A stretch of 64,000 nucleotides of DNA from Streptomyces parvulus (GCF_014648855.1 NZ_BMRX01000004.1:310001-374000), one strand, 5' to 3'; counted from the first letter of the stretch, positions 8,569-20,030 are shown. A program made the numbers and translations. The notes: generated by a model from the sequence alone, not told the origin.

Positions 8569-10167
8569 TCAGTCCACCGTCACCACCACGGAGTGCCATC
8601 CGCTCGCGCCGTCCGGCACGGTCTTCGTGCGCTTCTCGGTCTGCACCTCGCCGGTGCGGTCGGTGGCCCGCACGGTCAGGGTGTGACCGCCCTTGGCGGC
8701 CTTCCAGGCGTAGGACCACTGGCGCCAGGTGTCGCGCGAGTCCTCGGCCGCCAGGGTCGCCTCCTCCCAGGGCCCGTCGTCGACGCGGACCTCGACCTTG
8801 TCGACGCCGCGGTGCTGGGCCCAGGCGACACCGGCGACCATCACCGTGCCCGCGCCGGGCCGCGCGAAGGGCTTCGGTGTGTCGATCCGGGACTGGGTCT
8901 TGATCGGGGCCTCGCGGGCCCAGTCGCGCTTGACCCAGTACGAGTCGTAGTCGTCGAACGTCGTCAGCTCGATGTCCTCGATCCACTTGCAGGCGGAGAC
9001 GTAGCCGTAGAGGCCGGGCACGAGCATGCGGACCGGGAATCCGTGCTCGAAAGGCAGCGGTTGGCCGTTCATGCCGACGACGAGCATCGCGTCGCGGCCG
9101 TCCATGACGTCCTCTACCGGGCTGCCGATGGTCATGCCGTCCGTGGAGCGGGCCACCAGCTGGTCGGCCCTGCCGCCCGCCGACGGCGGCCGCACTCCGC
9201 ACTCCTCCAGCAGGTCGGCCAGCCGGACGCCGATCCAGCGGGCGTTGCCCACGTAGGGGCCGCCGACCTCGTTGGACACGCAGGTGAGGGTGATGTCGCG
9301 CTCGATCAGCTCGCGCCGCAGCAGGTCGTCGAAGGTCAGCGTCCTCTCCCGGGTGACCCCCTTGCCGTGGATCCGCAGCTCCCAGGCCGTCGCGTCCACC
9401 TTGGGGACCACCAGGGCCGTGTCGACGCGGTAGAAGTCGCTGTTGGGGGTGAAGAAGGAGCTGGTGCCGTCGACCCGCACCTGGGCGCGGCGGGGTACCG
9501 CGGGCGCGGGTGAGGCGGGCTTCGGCAGGGTGATGTCGTTGCGGGAGGCGACCGCCTCCCGGCCGTCCGCGCCGCCCAGGGCCCGCCCGAGTACGCCGGC
9601 GCCGGCCGAGGCGGCGGCAGCGGCGGTCGCCGCGATCACGAAGCGGCGCCGGTCCCATGCGCCGTCCTGTCCCGCGGGCGCGTCCCCGCCCCGTGCGGGC
9701 AGGCGGCCGACGAGGAAGTACAGCAGCACCGCGCCGGCCACCGCGCCCAGCGCCGAGGGCAGGGCGTCCGGGGTGCCGGCGGAGTCGGGCCTGCTCAGCG
9801 CCGCGGCGGCGCCCACGACGCCGAAGACCAGGACGCCCGCGGCGCCGGTGCGCCGGTGGCGGAGGGCGAGCACGCCGAGGGCCAGGGCGATCAGCGTCAG
9901 GACGGCGAGGATGCCGAACTGGAGGACGAGCTTGTCGTTGGTGCCGAAGGAGCGGATCGCCCAGTCCTTGACCGCGGTCGGCGTCCGGTCGATGGCGGCG
10001 CCGCCGACCGCGACGACCGGGCCGGCCTGCGGGCGCACCGCCGCCGCCGTCAACTCGGCGACACCGAGGGCCGCGCCGCCCGCCAGCAGACCGCTCAGCG
10101 CCCCCAGTCCGAGGCGGGTCCAGCGGGCGGCCGGCGGCTTGCGCGGGGTCTTCTCGTCGTCACTCAC
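8569..10167 (-). CDS. Sulfite-oxidase-family molybdopterin oxidoreductase with membrane N-terminus
   Basis: 532 aa, GTG start overlapping the upstream hydrolase gene by 8 bases. The first ~200 residues hold several hydrophobic segments (LSGLLAGGAALGVAEL, FGILAVLTLIALALGVLAL, AGVLVFGVVGAAAAL and others), so the enzyme is membrane-anchored. The C-terminal part is an oxidoreductase molybdopterin-binding domain with Cys296 in TCVSNEVGG as the predicted Mo ligand and PFEHGFPVRMLVPGLYGYVSACKW as family signature. It ends in a Mo-co dimerisation domain (AWAQHRGVDKVEVRVDDGPW). Such proteins oxidise sulfite or reduce S-/N-oxides; the electron partner is not encoded nearby. A twin-arginine-like stretch (RRRFVIAATAA, about 180) precedes the catalytic domain, which suggests the domain lies outside the membrane. 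Confidence 0.9.
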   Translation of the reverse strand: MSDDEKTPRKPPAARWTRLGLGALSGLLAGGAALGVAELTAAAVRPQAGPVVAVGGAAIDRTPTAVKDWAIRSFGTNDKLVLQFGILAVLTLIALALGVLALRHRRTGAAGVLVFGVVGAAAALSRPDSAGTPDALPSALGAVAGAVLLYFLVGRLPARGGDAPAGQDGAWDRRRFVIAATAAAAASAGAGVLGRALGGADGREAVASRNDITLPKPASPAPAVPRRAQVRVDGTSSFFTPNSDFYRVDTALVVPKVDATAWELRIHGKGVTRERTLTFDDLLRRELIERDITLTCVSNEVGGPYVGNARWIGVRLADLLEECGVRPPSAGGRADQLVARSTDGMTIGSPVEDVMDGRDAMLVVGMNGQPLPFEHGFPVRMLVPGLYGYVSACKWIEDIELTTFDDYDSYWVKRDWAREAPIKTQSRIDTPKPFARPGAGTVMVAGVAWAQHRGVDKVEVRVDDGPWEEATLAAEDSRDTWRQWSYAWKAAKGGHTLTVRATDRTGEVQTEKRTKTVPDGASGWHSVVVTVD

Positions 10168-11740
10168 GCCGGTAATCCGGCGCCGGGCGGCGGGCGGATT
10201 GGTGGCCGTGGGCGGCCGGCCCGAAGGTGTGCCGGAGTACCGCCCGCATGGCGTGCCGGATCGCCGCGCGCGCCTCGTCGGTGTGGTCGACGGTCTCGAA
10301 TCCGTGGTGGCCGTGCGGTACGTCGACCACCTCCAGGTCCGCCCCGCGGTCCCGGGCCGCCGTCAGGAACTCCTCGACGGTGGCGGCGATCTCGGGCATC
10401 TCGCGTCCCACCCGGGTGAGTACGAGGGGCAGCGCCCCGGCGCCGGCCACCGCGCGCGCCGGGTGGAAACGGGTGCCGGACAGCCCCCAGTTGGGCAGCG
10501 GGGCGAGGACCGGATAGGTCGCGGCGAGGCAGCGCAGCCACGGCGGGGGCGCGGCCAGCCAGTCGGCGGCGAGCAGGCCGCCGCCGGAGAAGAACCACAG
10601 CGCGATCCGGCCGGCGTCCACGCGCGGGTGGTCCCGCACCAGTTCGACGGCGGCGGCGACGTCGGCGGCGGCGCGGTCGTGGTCGCCCAGGTCGTGCAGG
10701 CGGTGGTCGAGGAGGACGCCGACCGCCCCCCGTTCGGCCGCGTACCGGGCGTACCCGGTCAGGCCCGGCCAGTCGCGGGGGGTCGGGACGGCGTCGGCGG
10801 GCACCGGTCCGCCGTGCACGAACACCACGGCCGGCCGGGGCTCTTCGGCGGCGGGCAGGTGGAGGTCGACGCGGCCGTGCCGCTCCCGGGGGACTTCGGG
10901 GACGTCCAGCAGGAACGGCCTGAGGTGCGCGGGGTGTTCGTCGGCGTCGACGGATGTCAGCCGGTGCCCCTCGCCGGCCGCCGCGCGCAGCAGCACGTCG
11001 GCCAGTTCGGCGGGGCGGGAGAGCATCGGCCAGTGTCCGGTGGGGAGTTCGAAGAACGTCACGCGGGGGTCGGTGAGGGTGCGCAGCGCCGGGTCGCCGA
11101 GGCCCACCAGCATCTGGATCAGGTCGATGCTGCTGCCGTTGCCGGTGCAGAGCACACCGGTGGAGGGCAGGGTGCCGGCGGCGCCGGTCAGCCGCAGCGG
11201 CTGGAGCAGGGTGCCGAGCGGCTGCGGCGCGGCGAGGGCGGTGAGCCGGTCCAGCGAGGCCGCGGGTACGCCCTCGGTGCTGCCCCAGCGGGGCCATTCG
11301 TCGTGGGCCGGGGGCGCCAGCACTCCGTCCGCCCGTCCGTCCCCGGCCGCCGGGCCGGCCATCCGCTCGCGCAGGGACTGGTCGGGCACGGCGGCCAGGG
11401 CCGGGACGCCGTCCCGCGGCAGGCCCGAGTCGAGGTGCACGATCCGGGCCACCCGGTCCGGGCGGCGGTCGGCGGCACCGACCGCGGGGTGGATGCCGTA
11501 GTCGTGGCCTACCAGGACGACCTTGCCGTCCGGACCGGTCTCCACCGCGTCGACGACCGCGAGTACGTCCGCGATGTGGGTCTCCAGGTCGACGTCGGCG
11601 TGCCGCGCCGAGCGGGGTCCGTCGAGCCCGGTGAGGGCTGCGGTGTGCGCCCGAGCGCCGGCGGCGGTCAGGCGGGCGGCGGTGTCCTGCCAGACGTGGG
11701 TGCCGGTGAACAGGCCCGACACCAGGATGAAGGTGGTCAT
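10160..11740 (-). CDS. Two alpha/beta-hydrolase domains fused in one protein
   Basis: 526 aa. Domain 1 (about 1-245) starts FILVSGLFTGTHVWQDTAARL and has nucleophile elbow LVGHDYG with Asp80 where esterases have Ser; Asp is used by dehalogenases and epoxide hydrolases. A candidate catalytic His is in FELPTGHWPM. Domain 2 (about 265-505) resembles dienelactone-hydrolase/BAAT-type lipases: VVFVHGGP oxyanion strand, degenerate elbow WFFSGGGLL and a C-terminal DVPHGHHGFE histidine. The gene overlaps the molybdoenzyme gene by 8 bases, implying coupled translation. It lies divergently from a MerR regulator, 71 bp apart. A fusion by sequencing error is unlikely because the reading frame is continuous and the linker is short. 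Confidence 0.85.
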   Translation of the reverse strand: MTTFILVSGLFTGTHVWQDTAARLTAAGARAHTAALTGLDGPRSARHADVDLETHIADVLAVVDAVETGPDGKVVLVGHDYGIHPAVGAADRRPDRVARIVHLDSGLPRDGVPALAAVPDQSLRERMAGPAAGDGRADGVLAPPAHDEWPRWGSTEGVPAASLDRLTALAAPQPLGTLLQPLRLTGAAGTLPSTGVLCTGNGSSIDLIQMLVGLGDPALRTLTDPRVTFFELPTGHWPMLSRPAELADVLLRAAAGEGHRLTSVDADEHPAHLRPFLLDVPEVPRERHGRVDLHLPAAEEPRPAVVFVHGGPVPADAVPTPRDWPGLTGYARYAAERGAVGVLLDHRLHDLGDHDRAAADVAAAVELVRDHPRVDAGRIALWFFSGGGLLAADWLAAPPPWLRCLAATYPVLAPLPNWGLSGTRFHPARAVAGAGALPLVLTRVGREMPEIAATVEEFLTAARDRGADLEVVDVPHGHHGFETVDHTDEARAAIRHAMRAVLRHTFGPAAHGHQSARRPAPDYRRE

Positions 11741-11787
11741 GGTCGCTCCCTCGTCGCGGGGGTCCGGTTGCGTCGCGGGTACGGTAG

Positions 11788-11809
11788 GAACTCCCCCTGA
11801 GGGAGGTTC
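11788..11809. promoter_or_regulatory. MerR-type dyad operator between merR and the hydrolase operon
   Basis: GAAC-TCCC ... GGGAGG-TTC is an imperfect inverted repeat over 22 bp, with one bulged base. It sits immediately upstream of the MerR GTG start, and its right arm contains the ribosome binding site GGGAGG. The layout fits autoregulation and divergent control of the hydrolase/molybdoenzyme operon. Confidence 0.5.
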
Positions 11810-11811
11810 AA

Positions 11812-12897
11812 GTGCTCGTTCCGGACGACGGCCTGTGCGGCATCGGCGAACTCGCCGAGCGGGCGGGTGTCACGGTCAAGACGGTCCGCTTCTACTCGGA
11901 CCGCGCCCTGCTCCCTGAGGCCTCCCGCAGCGCGGGCGGACACCGGCGCTACGGTCCCGGGGCACTGGACCGGCTGCGGCTGATCCGCTCCCTGCGCGCA
12001 CTCGGCCTGTCCGTGCCCGAGGTGCGCCGGGTGCTCGACGAGGAGGACGGAGAGGACGTCCCCGGTGGCGCGGGCGGGGTGCTGGAGGAGGCCGTCGCGG
12101 GGCGGCTGAGCGAACTGGGCTCGCAGTTGCGGGCGATGCGCTGGCGGGAGGCGGCGCTGCGGCTGGTGCAGGAGTGTCCGCCGGGCGAGCGGGCGGGGCG
12201 GCTGCGGCTCATCGGCGCCCTGTCGCTGCCGCCGAGCACGGTGCCGCTGGTCCGGTTCTGGCGCGGCTGGCTGCCGGCGCGGATGCCGGCCCCGGCGTCC
12301 GGAGCCTTCCTGGACGTCGCGGTGCCGCAGCCGCCCGACGACCCGTCGCCGGACCAGCTGCTGGCCTTCGCGCGTCTCAACGCCCTCACGCTCGCCCCGT
12401 GTCCGGGTGGCGCGCAGCCGCAGCCGGAGGCGCACCGTGCCGCCGGGGCGCGGGGGGCGGCGGTGCTGTACGCCGGGCTGGCGGAGGCCTACGAGCTGGC
12501 CGGTGCGCACCTGCGCCGGGGCCGGGAGCCGCGACCTGGCGAGGCGTTGGACGGTTTCGTCGCCGCGTACTCGGATGCGTACGGGGTCCGGGACACCCCG
12601 GGTTTCCGGAGCGGGCTGGCCGGGCAGCTCGCCGCCGATCCGCGTCTCGACAGCTACTGGGAACTGGTCTCGCGGGTGCGAACGCCGTCGGGTGCCAGGC
12701 CCGAGCCGACGCCCGGGGCGGCGCACGACTGGCTGCTCGCCGCACTGACCGCGCAGTCGCAGGCGTTCGGAGAGGGGTCGGCCGCGACGGGAGCCGTCGC
12801 GGACGAGGGGGTGGATCAGGGCACGTCGCCGCGCCAGTCGAAGCGGCGCGGGTCCCCCGGCCTCGGCGCGTACGCGGAGCGGCCGCCCGCGCCGTAG
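11812..12897 (+). CDS. MerR-family transcriptional regulator with long effector domain
   Basis: 361 aa, GTG start with GGGAGG five bases upstream. The N-terminal winged helix is typical of MerR: GIGELAERAGVTVKTVRFYSDRALLPEASRSAGGHRRYG (written here only to name the segment's ends, residues about 10-50). The dimerisation helix includes SLRALGLSVPEVRRVL. A roughly 230-residue C-terminal effector domain without cysteines in a metal-binding arrangement follows, so an organic ligand or multidrug-type role is more likely than metal sensing. The last 82 bp overlap the 3' end of the opposing 88-aa gene. The tail after about residue 325 is low-complexity and may reflect loss of an earlier stop. Confidence 0.87.
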   Translation: MLVPDDGLCGIGELAERAGVTVKTVRFYSDRALLPEASRSAGGHRRYGPGALDRLRLIRSLRALGLSVPEVRRVLDEEDGEDVPGGAGGVLEEAVAGRLSELGSQLRAMRWREAALRLVQECPPGERAGRLRLIGALSLPPSTVPLVRFWRGWLPARMPAPASGAFLDVAVPQPPDDPSPDQLLAFARLNALTLAPCPGGAQPQPEAHRAAGARGAAVLYAGLAEAYELAGAHLRRGREPRPGEALDGFVAAYSDAYGVRDTPGFRSGLAGQLAADPRLDSYWELVSRVRTPSGARPEPTPGAAHDWLLAALTAQSQAFGEGSAATGAVADEGVDQGTSPRQSKRRGSPGLGAYAERPPAP

Positions 12898-13082
12898 CGC
12901 CCGATCTCGGTCGCCAGCGCGACCGGCCGGGCGCGCTCCGGGTCGGTGAGGTCCGTGACGTCCAGGAGGAGGCCGTCCAGGGGGCCGCCCACGAGGTGCG
13001 CGTAGACGCGTCCGGCGCGTGGTCCGGGGCTGTCGTGGTCGGCGCCGTAGACCCTGCCCCGCATGAACTCCACTTCATCCAT
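12816..13082 (-). CDS. Conserved hypothetical protein, 88 aa
   Basis: Begins MDEVEFMRGRVYGADHDSPG from an ATG with GAGG nine bases upstream; a longer TTG start 30 bases earlier is less likely. Acidic and soluble, with a likely beta-rich core (RVYAHLVGGPLDGLLLDVTDL) and a C-terminal DPRRFDWRGDVP. I do not recognise a family. It overlaps the end of merR tail to tail by 82 bp, unusual for two unrelated genes, so one of the two 3' ends may have drifted. Confidence 0.6.
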   Translation of the reverse strand: MDEVEFMRGRVYGADHDSPGPRAGRVYAHLVGGPLDGLLLDVTDLTDPERARPVALATEIGRYGAGGRSAYAPRPGDPRRFDWRGDVP

Positions 13083-13139
13083 GACGGGCAGCCTCGCATC
13101 CGCCACTGACAACGGCCGGGCTCCGCGGACGGGGCGGCG

Positions 13140-14144
13140 TCAGAGCGGCGGGTCGTCGAGCAGTTCGAGCAGGCAGCGTGCGCCCGCCTCCGCGGTGGCG
13201 GCACCGGTGGTGCCGGACGTGGTGGGGAACAGCCTGCCGTAGGCGGCGGCGCGGCCGAGGGCGCTGAGCCGCCAGGCGAGGCTCACCGCGCGCCGCAGGT
13301 CGGCCGTGCTCCGGCCGGCGCCCGTCCAGGGCTCCAGGTAGGCGTCGCGCAGGCGGGGAAGTATCCCGGGCCCGTGGTCCTCGCGGGCCCGGCGGGCGGG
13401 GACGGTCAGGCCCGCGAAGGGGTGGGAGACGAGGGCGTCGCCCCAGTCGAAGAAGGTGAAGCGGCCCGGCCGGGGCCGGAACACCTGGCCGTCGTGGAGG
13501 TCGGCGTGGTCCAGGGAGTCCGGGACGCCGAGGGACGCCAGTTCCGCGCACCAGTCCGGCAGCCGCGGGCGCAGTTCTCGCAGGCGCGCGCGTTCGCGAT
13601 CGTCCAGTGGGGTGGCGTCGAGGCGGTCGAGGACGCCGGGGAGCGAGGTGACGGGGACGGCGGGGACGCCCAGCCGCGTGATCTCCGCCGTGTGCGGGGT
13701 GAGGGCGTACTGCGTGGCCGCGTACTGGCGCACCAGTTCCTCCCAGTCACCGGCTCTGGCGGCACCCCGCGCGAGGACGTCGCGGAAGAGCGGTCCCCCG
13801 TCGGGGAGGAGCGCCCAGCCGCGCCGGGCGTCCACCGCCAGCGGTTCCAGCACGTGCCCCGGCACCCACCGGGCGAGGGCCTCGGTGAGCGCCCCCTCGA
13901 AGGCGCTGCCGGGCGGATTGGCCTTGAACCAGACCGCCTCTCGTCCGCCCGCGACGGGCAGGCGTACGAGCACGGACCACGGGCGCAGCCGCACCCGCCA
14001 CTCCCCCGCAGGCCCGAGACCCCGGCGGGCCAGTACGTCCACGGCCCAGCCGAGGGCCTCGGCCCGCCAGGGCCGGTCCTCCCACGGGGTCACGGCGTCC
14101 TGGTACCGCCCCCGGTCCACGACCACCGGCACATCATCGAGCAT
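13140..14144 (-). CDS. Aminoglycoside-phosphotransferase-like kinase
   Basis: 334 aa from the ATG of MLDDVPVVVDRG. The N-lobe has the ATP-binding lysine candidate in AVWFKANPPGSAFEGALTEALA. The catalytic loop reads SLDHADLHDGQVF (the HxDxxxxN brigade of the APH superfamily, with Gln in place of the usual Asn) and the metal site is FTFFDWGDALV. Family members phosphorylate small alcohols or antibiotics, or act on sugars and choline; substrate unknown. The ribosome binding site is poor, and an in-frame upstream start would add about 33 Arg/Pro-rich residues, which I rejected. It follows the katG terminator, so it probably has its own promoter in the 106-bp gap. Confidence 0.84.
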   Translation of the reverse strand: MLDDVPVVVDRGRYQDAVTPWEDRPWRAEALGWAVDVLARRGLGPAGEWRVRLRPWSVLVRLPVAGGREAVWFKANPPGSAFEGALTEALARWVPGHVLEPLAVDARRGWALLPDGGPLFRDVLARGAARAGDWEELVRQYAATQYALTPHTAEITRLGVPAVPVTSLPGVLDRLDATPLDDRERARLRELRPRLPDWCAELASLGVPDSLDHADLHDGQVFRPRPGRFTFFDWGDALVSHPFAGLTVPARRAREDHGPGILPRLRDAYLEPWTGAGRSTADLRRAVSLAWRLSALGRAAAYGRLFPTTSGTTGAATAEAGARCLLELLDDPPL

Positions 14145-14211
14145 CAGGCCATCCCAGCACCGCGCCCGGCGGGCGGCCACCGCGTTTCGTGCCGGTGGCC
14201 GCGGGGCTCGG

Positions 14212-14241
14212 GTCCGGGCCGGCCCCTGGGCCGGCCCGGAC
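14212..14241 (-). terminator. Terminator after katG
   Basis: Perfect 13-bp GC stem (GTCCGGGCCGGCC / GGCCGGCCCGGAC) with a 4-base loop, 9 bp downstream of the catalase-peroxidase stop. No U-tract, as usual for Streptomyces. Confidence 0.75.
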
Positions 14242-14250
14242 ACCGGTGGA

Positions 14251-16980
<2,730 letters not shown>

Positions 16981-17130
16981 GGAAACGAACGATTCCATTC
17001 TTGGTGGCCGTCCAGGACGGGCCGTCCGGGTCCTGTCGCGGCGGGCCCGGAAGATCGTGGTAGACAACCTGGGTGGCGGGCACTGGCATGGGATGCCACA
17101 CCCGCACGTGACGACAGGAATGAGTGGCCG

Positions 17131-18231
17131 GTGCTTCTGAAGACGTTCCGCTGGGCCTTCGCCGTCACCGCCCTCGGTCTGGCCGTGGGCGTGCTGTACG
17201 ACGGCTGGGCCGCCCTCGGCATCGTGGCGATCCTCTCCGTCCTGGAGGTGTCGCTGTCCTTCGACAACGCGGTGATCAACGCCGGGATCCTGAAGAAGAT
17301 GAACGCCTTCTGGCAGAAGATCTTCCTCACCGTCGGCATCGTGATCGCCGTGTTCGGGATGCGGCTGGTCTTCCCGGTGGTGATCGTGGCGATCAGCGCC
17401 CGGCTCAGTCCCTGGAACGCGGTGCATCTCGCGCTCACCGACAAGCAGCGCTACCAGGAGCTGGTCACGGACGCCCATCCGTCGATCGCCGCCTTCGGCG
17501 GCATGTTCCTGATGATGATCTTCCTCGACTTCATCCTCGAGGACCGGGAGATCAAGTGGCTGGGCCGGCTGGAGCGTCCACTGGCCAAGCTCGGCAGGGT
17601 GGACATGCTGTCGGTCTGCGTCGCGCTGGTCGTGCTGCTGGTCTCGGCGATCACCTTCGGCGCCCACGCGCACCAGCACGGCGGCGTCCACGCCGACAAG
17701 ACGGAGACCGTGCTCCTGGCCGGCGTGGGCGGCCTGATCACCTACATGGTCGTCGGCGGTCTCTCCGGCTTCTTCGAGCAGCGGCTGGAGGACGAGGAGG
17801 AGCGCGAGCGCGAGGCCGAGCAGCGGGCGGAGCGCGGCAAAGGCCCGGGGTCGCCGGTGAAGCTGGCCGGCAAGGCGGCGTTCTTCATGTTCCTCTACCT
17901 GGAGGTCCTGGACGCGTCGTTCTCCTTCGACGGCGTCATCGGCGCCTTCGCCATCACCAACGACATCGTGCTCATGGCCCTCGGCCTCGGCATCGGCGCC
18001 ATGTACGTCCGGTCGCTGACCGTGTACCTGGTCCGCCAGGGCACCCTCGACGACTACGTCTACCTGGAGCACGGCGCCCACTACGCCATCGGCGCCCTGT
18101 CGGTGATCCTCCTGGTGACCATCCAGCACGAGATCAACGAGATCGTCACCGGCCTGATCGGCGTGGTCCTGATCGGCGCCTCCTTCTGGTCCTCGGTACG
18201 CCGCAACCGGGCGCTGCGGACCGCCTCCTGA
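17131..18231 (+). CDS. TerC-like DUF475 integral membrane protein
   Basis: 366 aa from GTG with AGGA 11 bases upstream. About nine hydrophobic segments. Two repeated acidic membrane motifs, EVSLSFDNAVINAG (about 35-48) and EVLDASFSFDGVIGAFA (about 261-277), are the hallmark of TerC/DUF475 proteins, where the acidic residues are thought to bind metal. A charged cytoplasmic loop (EDEEEREREAEQRAERGKG) separates the halves, with a His-rich segment (GAHAHQHGGVHAD) that could also bind metal. The family is linked to tellurite resistance and metal (Mn) efflux, which would fit the catalase/Fur neighbours. It is divergent from furS with 187 bp between starts. Confidence 0.87.
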   Translation: MLLKTFRWAFAVTALGLAVGVLYDGWAALGIVAILSVLEVSLSFDNAVINAGILKKMNAFWQKIFLTVGIVIAVFGMRLVFPVVIVAISARLSPWNAVHLALTDKQRYQELVTDAHPSIAAFGGMFLMMIFLDFILEDREIKWLGRLERPLAKLGRVDMLSVCVALVVLLVSAITFGAHAHQHGGVHADKTETVLLAGVGGLITYMVVGGLSGFFEQRLEDEEEREREAEQRAERGKGPGSPVKLAGKAAFFMFLYLEVLDASFSFDGVIGAFAITNDIVLMALGLGIGAMYVRSLTVYLVRQGTLDDYVYLEHGAHYAIGALSVILLVTIQHEINEIVTGLIGVVLIGASFWSSVRRNRALRTAS

Positions 18232-18313
18232 CGCTCCGAAGGGGTGCGCTACATTTTGCAGCGCCTTGACCACGATCACTCGCGATCCCTCACCCAACGG
18301 AGCCGGCTACCCC

Positions 18314-18736
18314 ATGAGCGACATCGTCAACGGACTCGGGCGGGCCGCCGCTTACGGCGGCCTGGGCCTGGTCCTCCTGGTCCTCGGGATCGTCCTCGTC
18401 GACGTGCTGACCCCCGGCAAGCTCGGCCGGCAGATCTGGGAGCAGCGCAACCGCAACGCCGCCCTGGTCCTCAGCTCGGCGCTGCTGGGCATCGGCGGCA
18501 TCGTCTTCACGTCCATCTGGACGACGTACGAGGACTTCGGCAAGGGCCTGGTGTCGACGGCGGTCTTCGGGCTGCTGGGCCTCGTCATGATGGCCGTCGC
18601 CTTCCTGGTGGTCGACCTGATCACCCCGGGCCGGCTGGGTGCCACGCTCGTCGAGCAGGAACCGCACCCGGCGGTGTGGGTGACGGCGTCCTGCAACGTC
18701 GCGGTCTCGGCGGTGATAGCGGCGTCCATCGCCTGA
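18314..18736 (+). CDS. DUF350-family small membrane protein
   Basis: 140 aa with four predicted membrane helices (AAYGGLGLVLLVLGIVLVDVL, AALVLSSALLGIGGIVFTSIW, LVSTAVFGLLGLVMMAVAFLVV, AVWVTASCNVAVSAVIAASIA), two DUF350-like repeats each followed by D-(L/V)-x-TPG. Start ATG chosen because GGAG lies 11 bases upstream and the membrane domain starts soon after; a TTG 48 bases earlier is in frame but unlikely. It lies 82 bp downstream of the TerC-like gene and may be co-transcribed. Function of the family is unknown. Confidence 0.82.
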   Translation: MSDIVNGLGRAAAYGGLGLVLLVLGIVLVDVLTPGKLGRQIWEQRNRNAALVLSSALLGIGGIVFTSIWTTYEDFGKGLVSTAVFGLLGLVMMAVAFLVVDLITPGRLGATLVEQEPHPAVWVTASCNVAVSAVIAASIA

Positions 18737-18956
18737 CGCCGGCGCCCGGTCGCTGCAGGCGCCCGATGTCCCCGCGCACCCCGTGGAAGCCGCCCGGCGG
18801 GGCGTGCGGCGCGTCGACCGCGTACCGCGCGCCGGGCGGATCGCCCTCGGGAACTGAACGTTCCAGGACGGGTCGTACCCCTCCGACACCACGTGGATCC
18901 GGGTCCGGCCGCCCGGGGCACGGTCGTGCCTCTCCGGCCGGCGCCGGACGGTCCCG

Positions 18957-20030
18957 TCAGGCGGTCCGCTCGACGCTCCACGACGGCAGCGCCGCGAAGA
19001 AGTCGACCGCCTCCGCGCGCCACCGCGGCCGCCAGCCCTCCGCCACCAGCCGGGCCTGCTCGGCGTACCGCCGCATGTCGGCCCGCATCAGGGCGTCCAC
19101 GCCGTGCCGTTCGCCGATCTCCCGGATCTCGGCGACGGTGCCGGGACCGCAGGTGGAGTCCCCGAGCGCCCGCTGCACCACCGCGCGCTCCGCGCCGGTC
19201 ACGCCCGACAGCAGGCGGACGACGGCGTAGCTGCGCCTGCCCTCGCGGATGTCCGACCCGGTCGGTTTGCCCATGGCGGCCTCGTCGCCGAACACGTCGA
19301 GGTAGTCGTCACGCATCTGCCCGCAGATCCCGACCAGCCGGGCGTACCGCCGCAGCTCCTCCTCGTGGGCGCCCGGCGGCAGGCCGGCCGCCAGGAGTCC
19401 GAGGCGCATCGGTGCGAGCACCGAGTACCGGGCCGACTTGCGGTCGGCGACGTCGTGCAGGACCTCGTCGTCCGGGACCGTACCGGTGAAGTCGCGTTCC
19501 AGGTCGGCGATCTGGCCCACGACGGTGTCGGCCGCGGCCCGCGTCTGCACCTCGGCCATGGCCTGGCGCACCTCGGCCGGCAGCCCGGCGTCCAGCAGCG
19601 CGCGCAGCGACAGGGCGAGCGCGAGGTCGCCGGCGAGCACGGTGAGGGCGAGCGCCGCCCGCGGCTGCCCGGGGAACTTCTCCCGGTAGGCGTAGTACGT
19701 CGTCGGGCCGCCCCTGCGGGTCGCGCTGTCGTCGATGAGGTCGTCGTGGACCAGGCCGTGGGTCTGGAGCAGCTCCACGCTCAGCGCGGCCGCGTCCAGC
19801 CCCTCGACGGGCCCGTCGGTGACCAGCCGGGCGGCCTCGTGCAGGAGCACGACGCGCATCCGCTTGCCGCCGCGCAGGGACAGGTCCCGCAGCAGCTCCA
19901 GGCACTCCGGGGTGAAGCGGCTGAAGGACGGCGCGTCCAGCGTCCGGGCGAGGTCGTCGAAGTACTCCGCGAAGAGCCTGTCGAACCGGCGCCCGTAGCG
20001 GGCGAGGCGGGCCGGCGGCTGTTCGGTCAT
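18957..20030 (-). CDS. Trans-polyprenyl diphosphate synthase
   Basis: 357 aa isoprenyl chain-elongating enzyme (C5 to C15/C20 or longer) with the two Mg-binding Asp-rich motifs: first DDLIDD at about 94-99 (in LVHDDLIDDSATRRGG) and second DDYLD at about 241-245 (GQMRDDYLDVFGDE). GGKRMRVVL near the N-terminus binds the diphosphate of IPP. Start ATG (MTEQPPARLARYG) has AGGAGGA seven bases upstream. Residues before the first motif (ALSVELLQTHGLVHDD) lack a bulky aromatic pair, so product length is not predictable by eye. No terpene cyclase or carotenoid gene is adjacent. Confidence 0.93.
   Translation of the reverse strand: MTEQPPARLARYGRRFDRLFAEYFDDLARTLDAPSFSRFTPECLELLRDLSLRGGKRMRVVLLHEAARLVTDGPVEGLDAAALSVELLQTHGLVHDDLIDDSATRRGGPTTYYAYREKFPGQPRAALALTVLAGDLALALSLRALLDAGLPAEVRQAMAEVQTRAAADTVVGQIADLERDFTGTVPDDEVLHDVADRKSARYSVLAPMRLGLLAAGLPPGAHEEELRRYARLVGICGQMRDDYLDVFGDEAAMGKPTGSDIREGRRSYAVVRLLSGVTGAERAVVQRALGDSTCGPGTVAEIREIGERHGVDALMRADMRRYAEQARLVAEGWRPRWRAEAVDFFAALPSWSVERTA

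Noticed and set aside
18840..18870. GGAAC-tga-ACGTTCC near 18851 as a possible SOS (LexA) box
   Set aside because: The spacing between GAAC and GTTC is five bases where the actinobacterial LexA box needs four, and no SOS gene follows.
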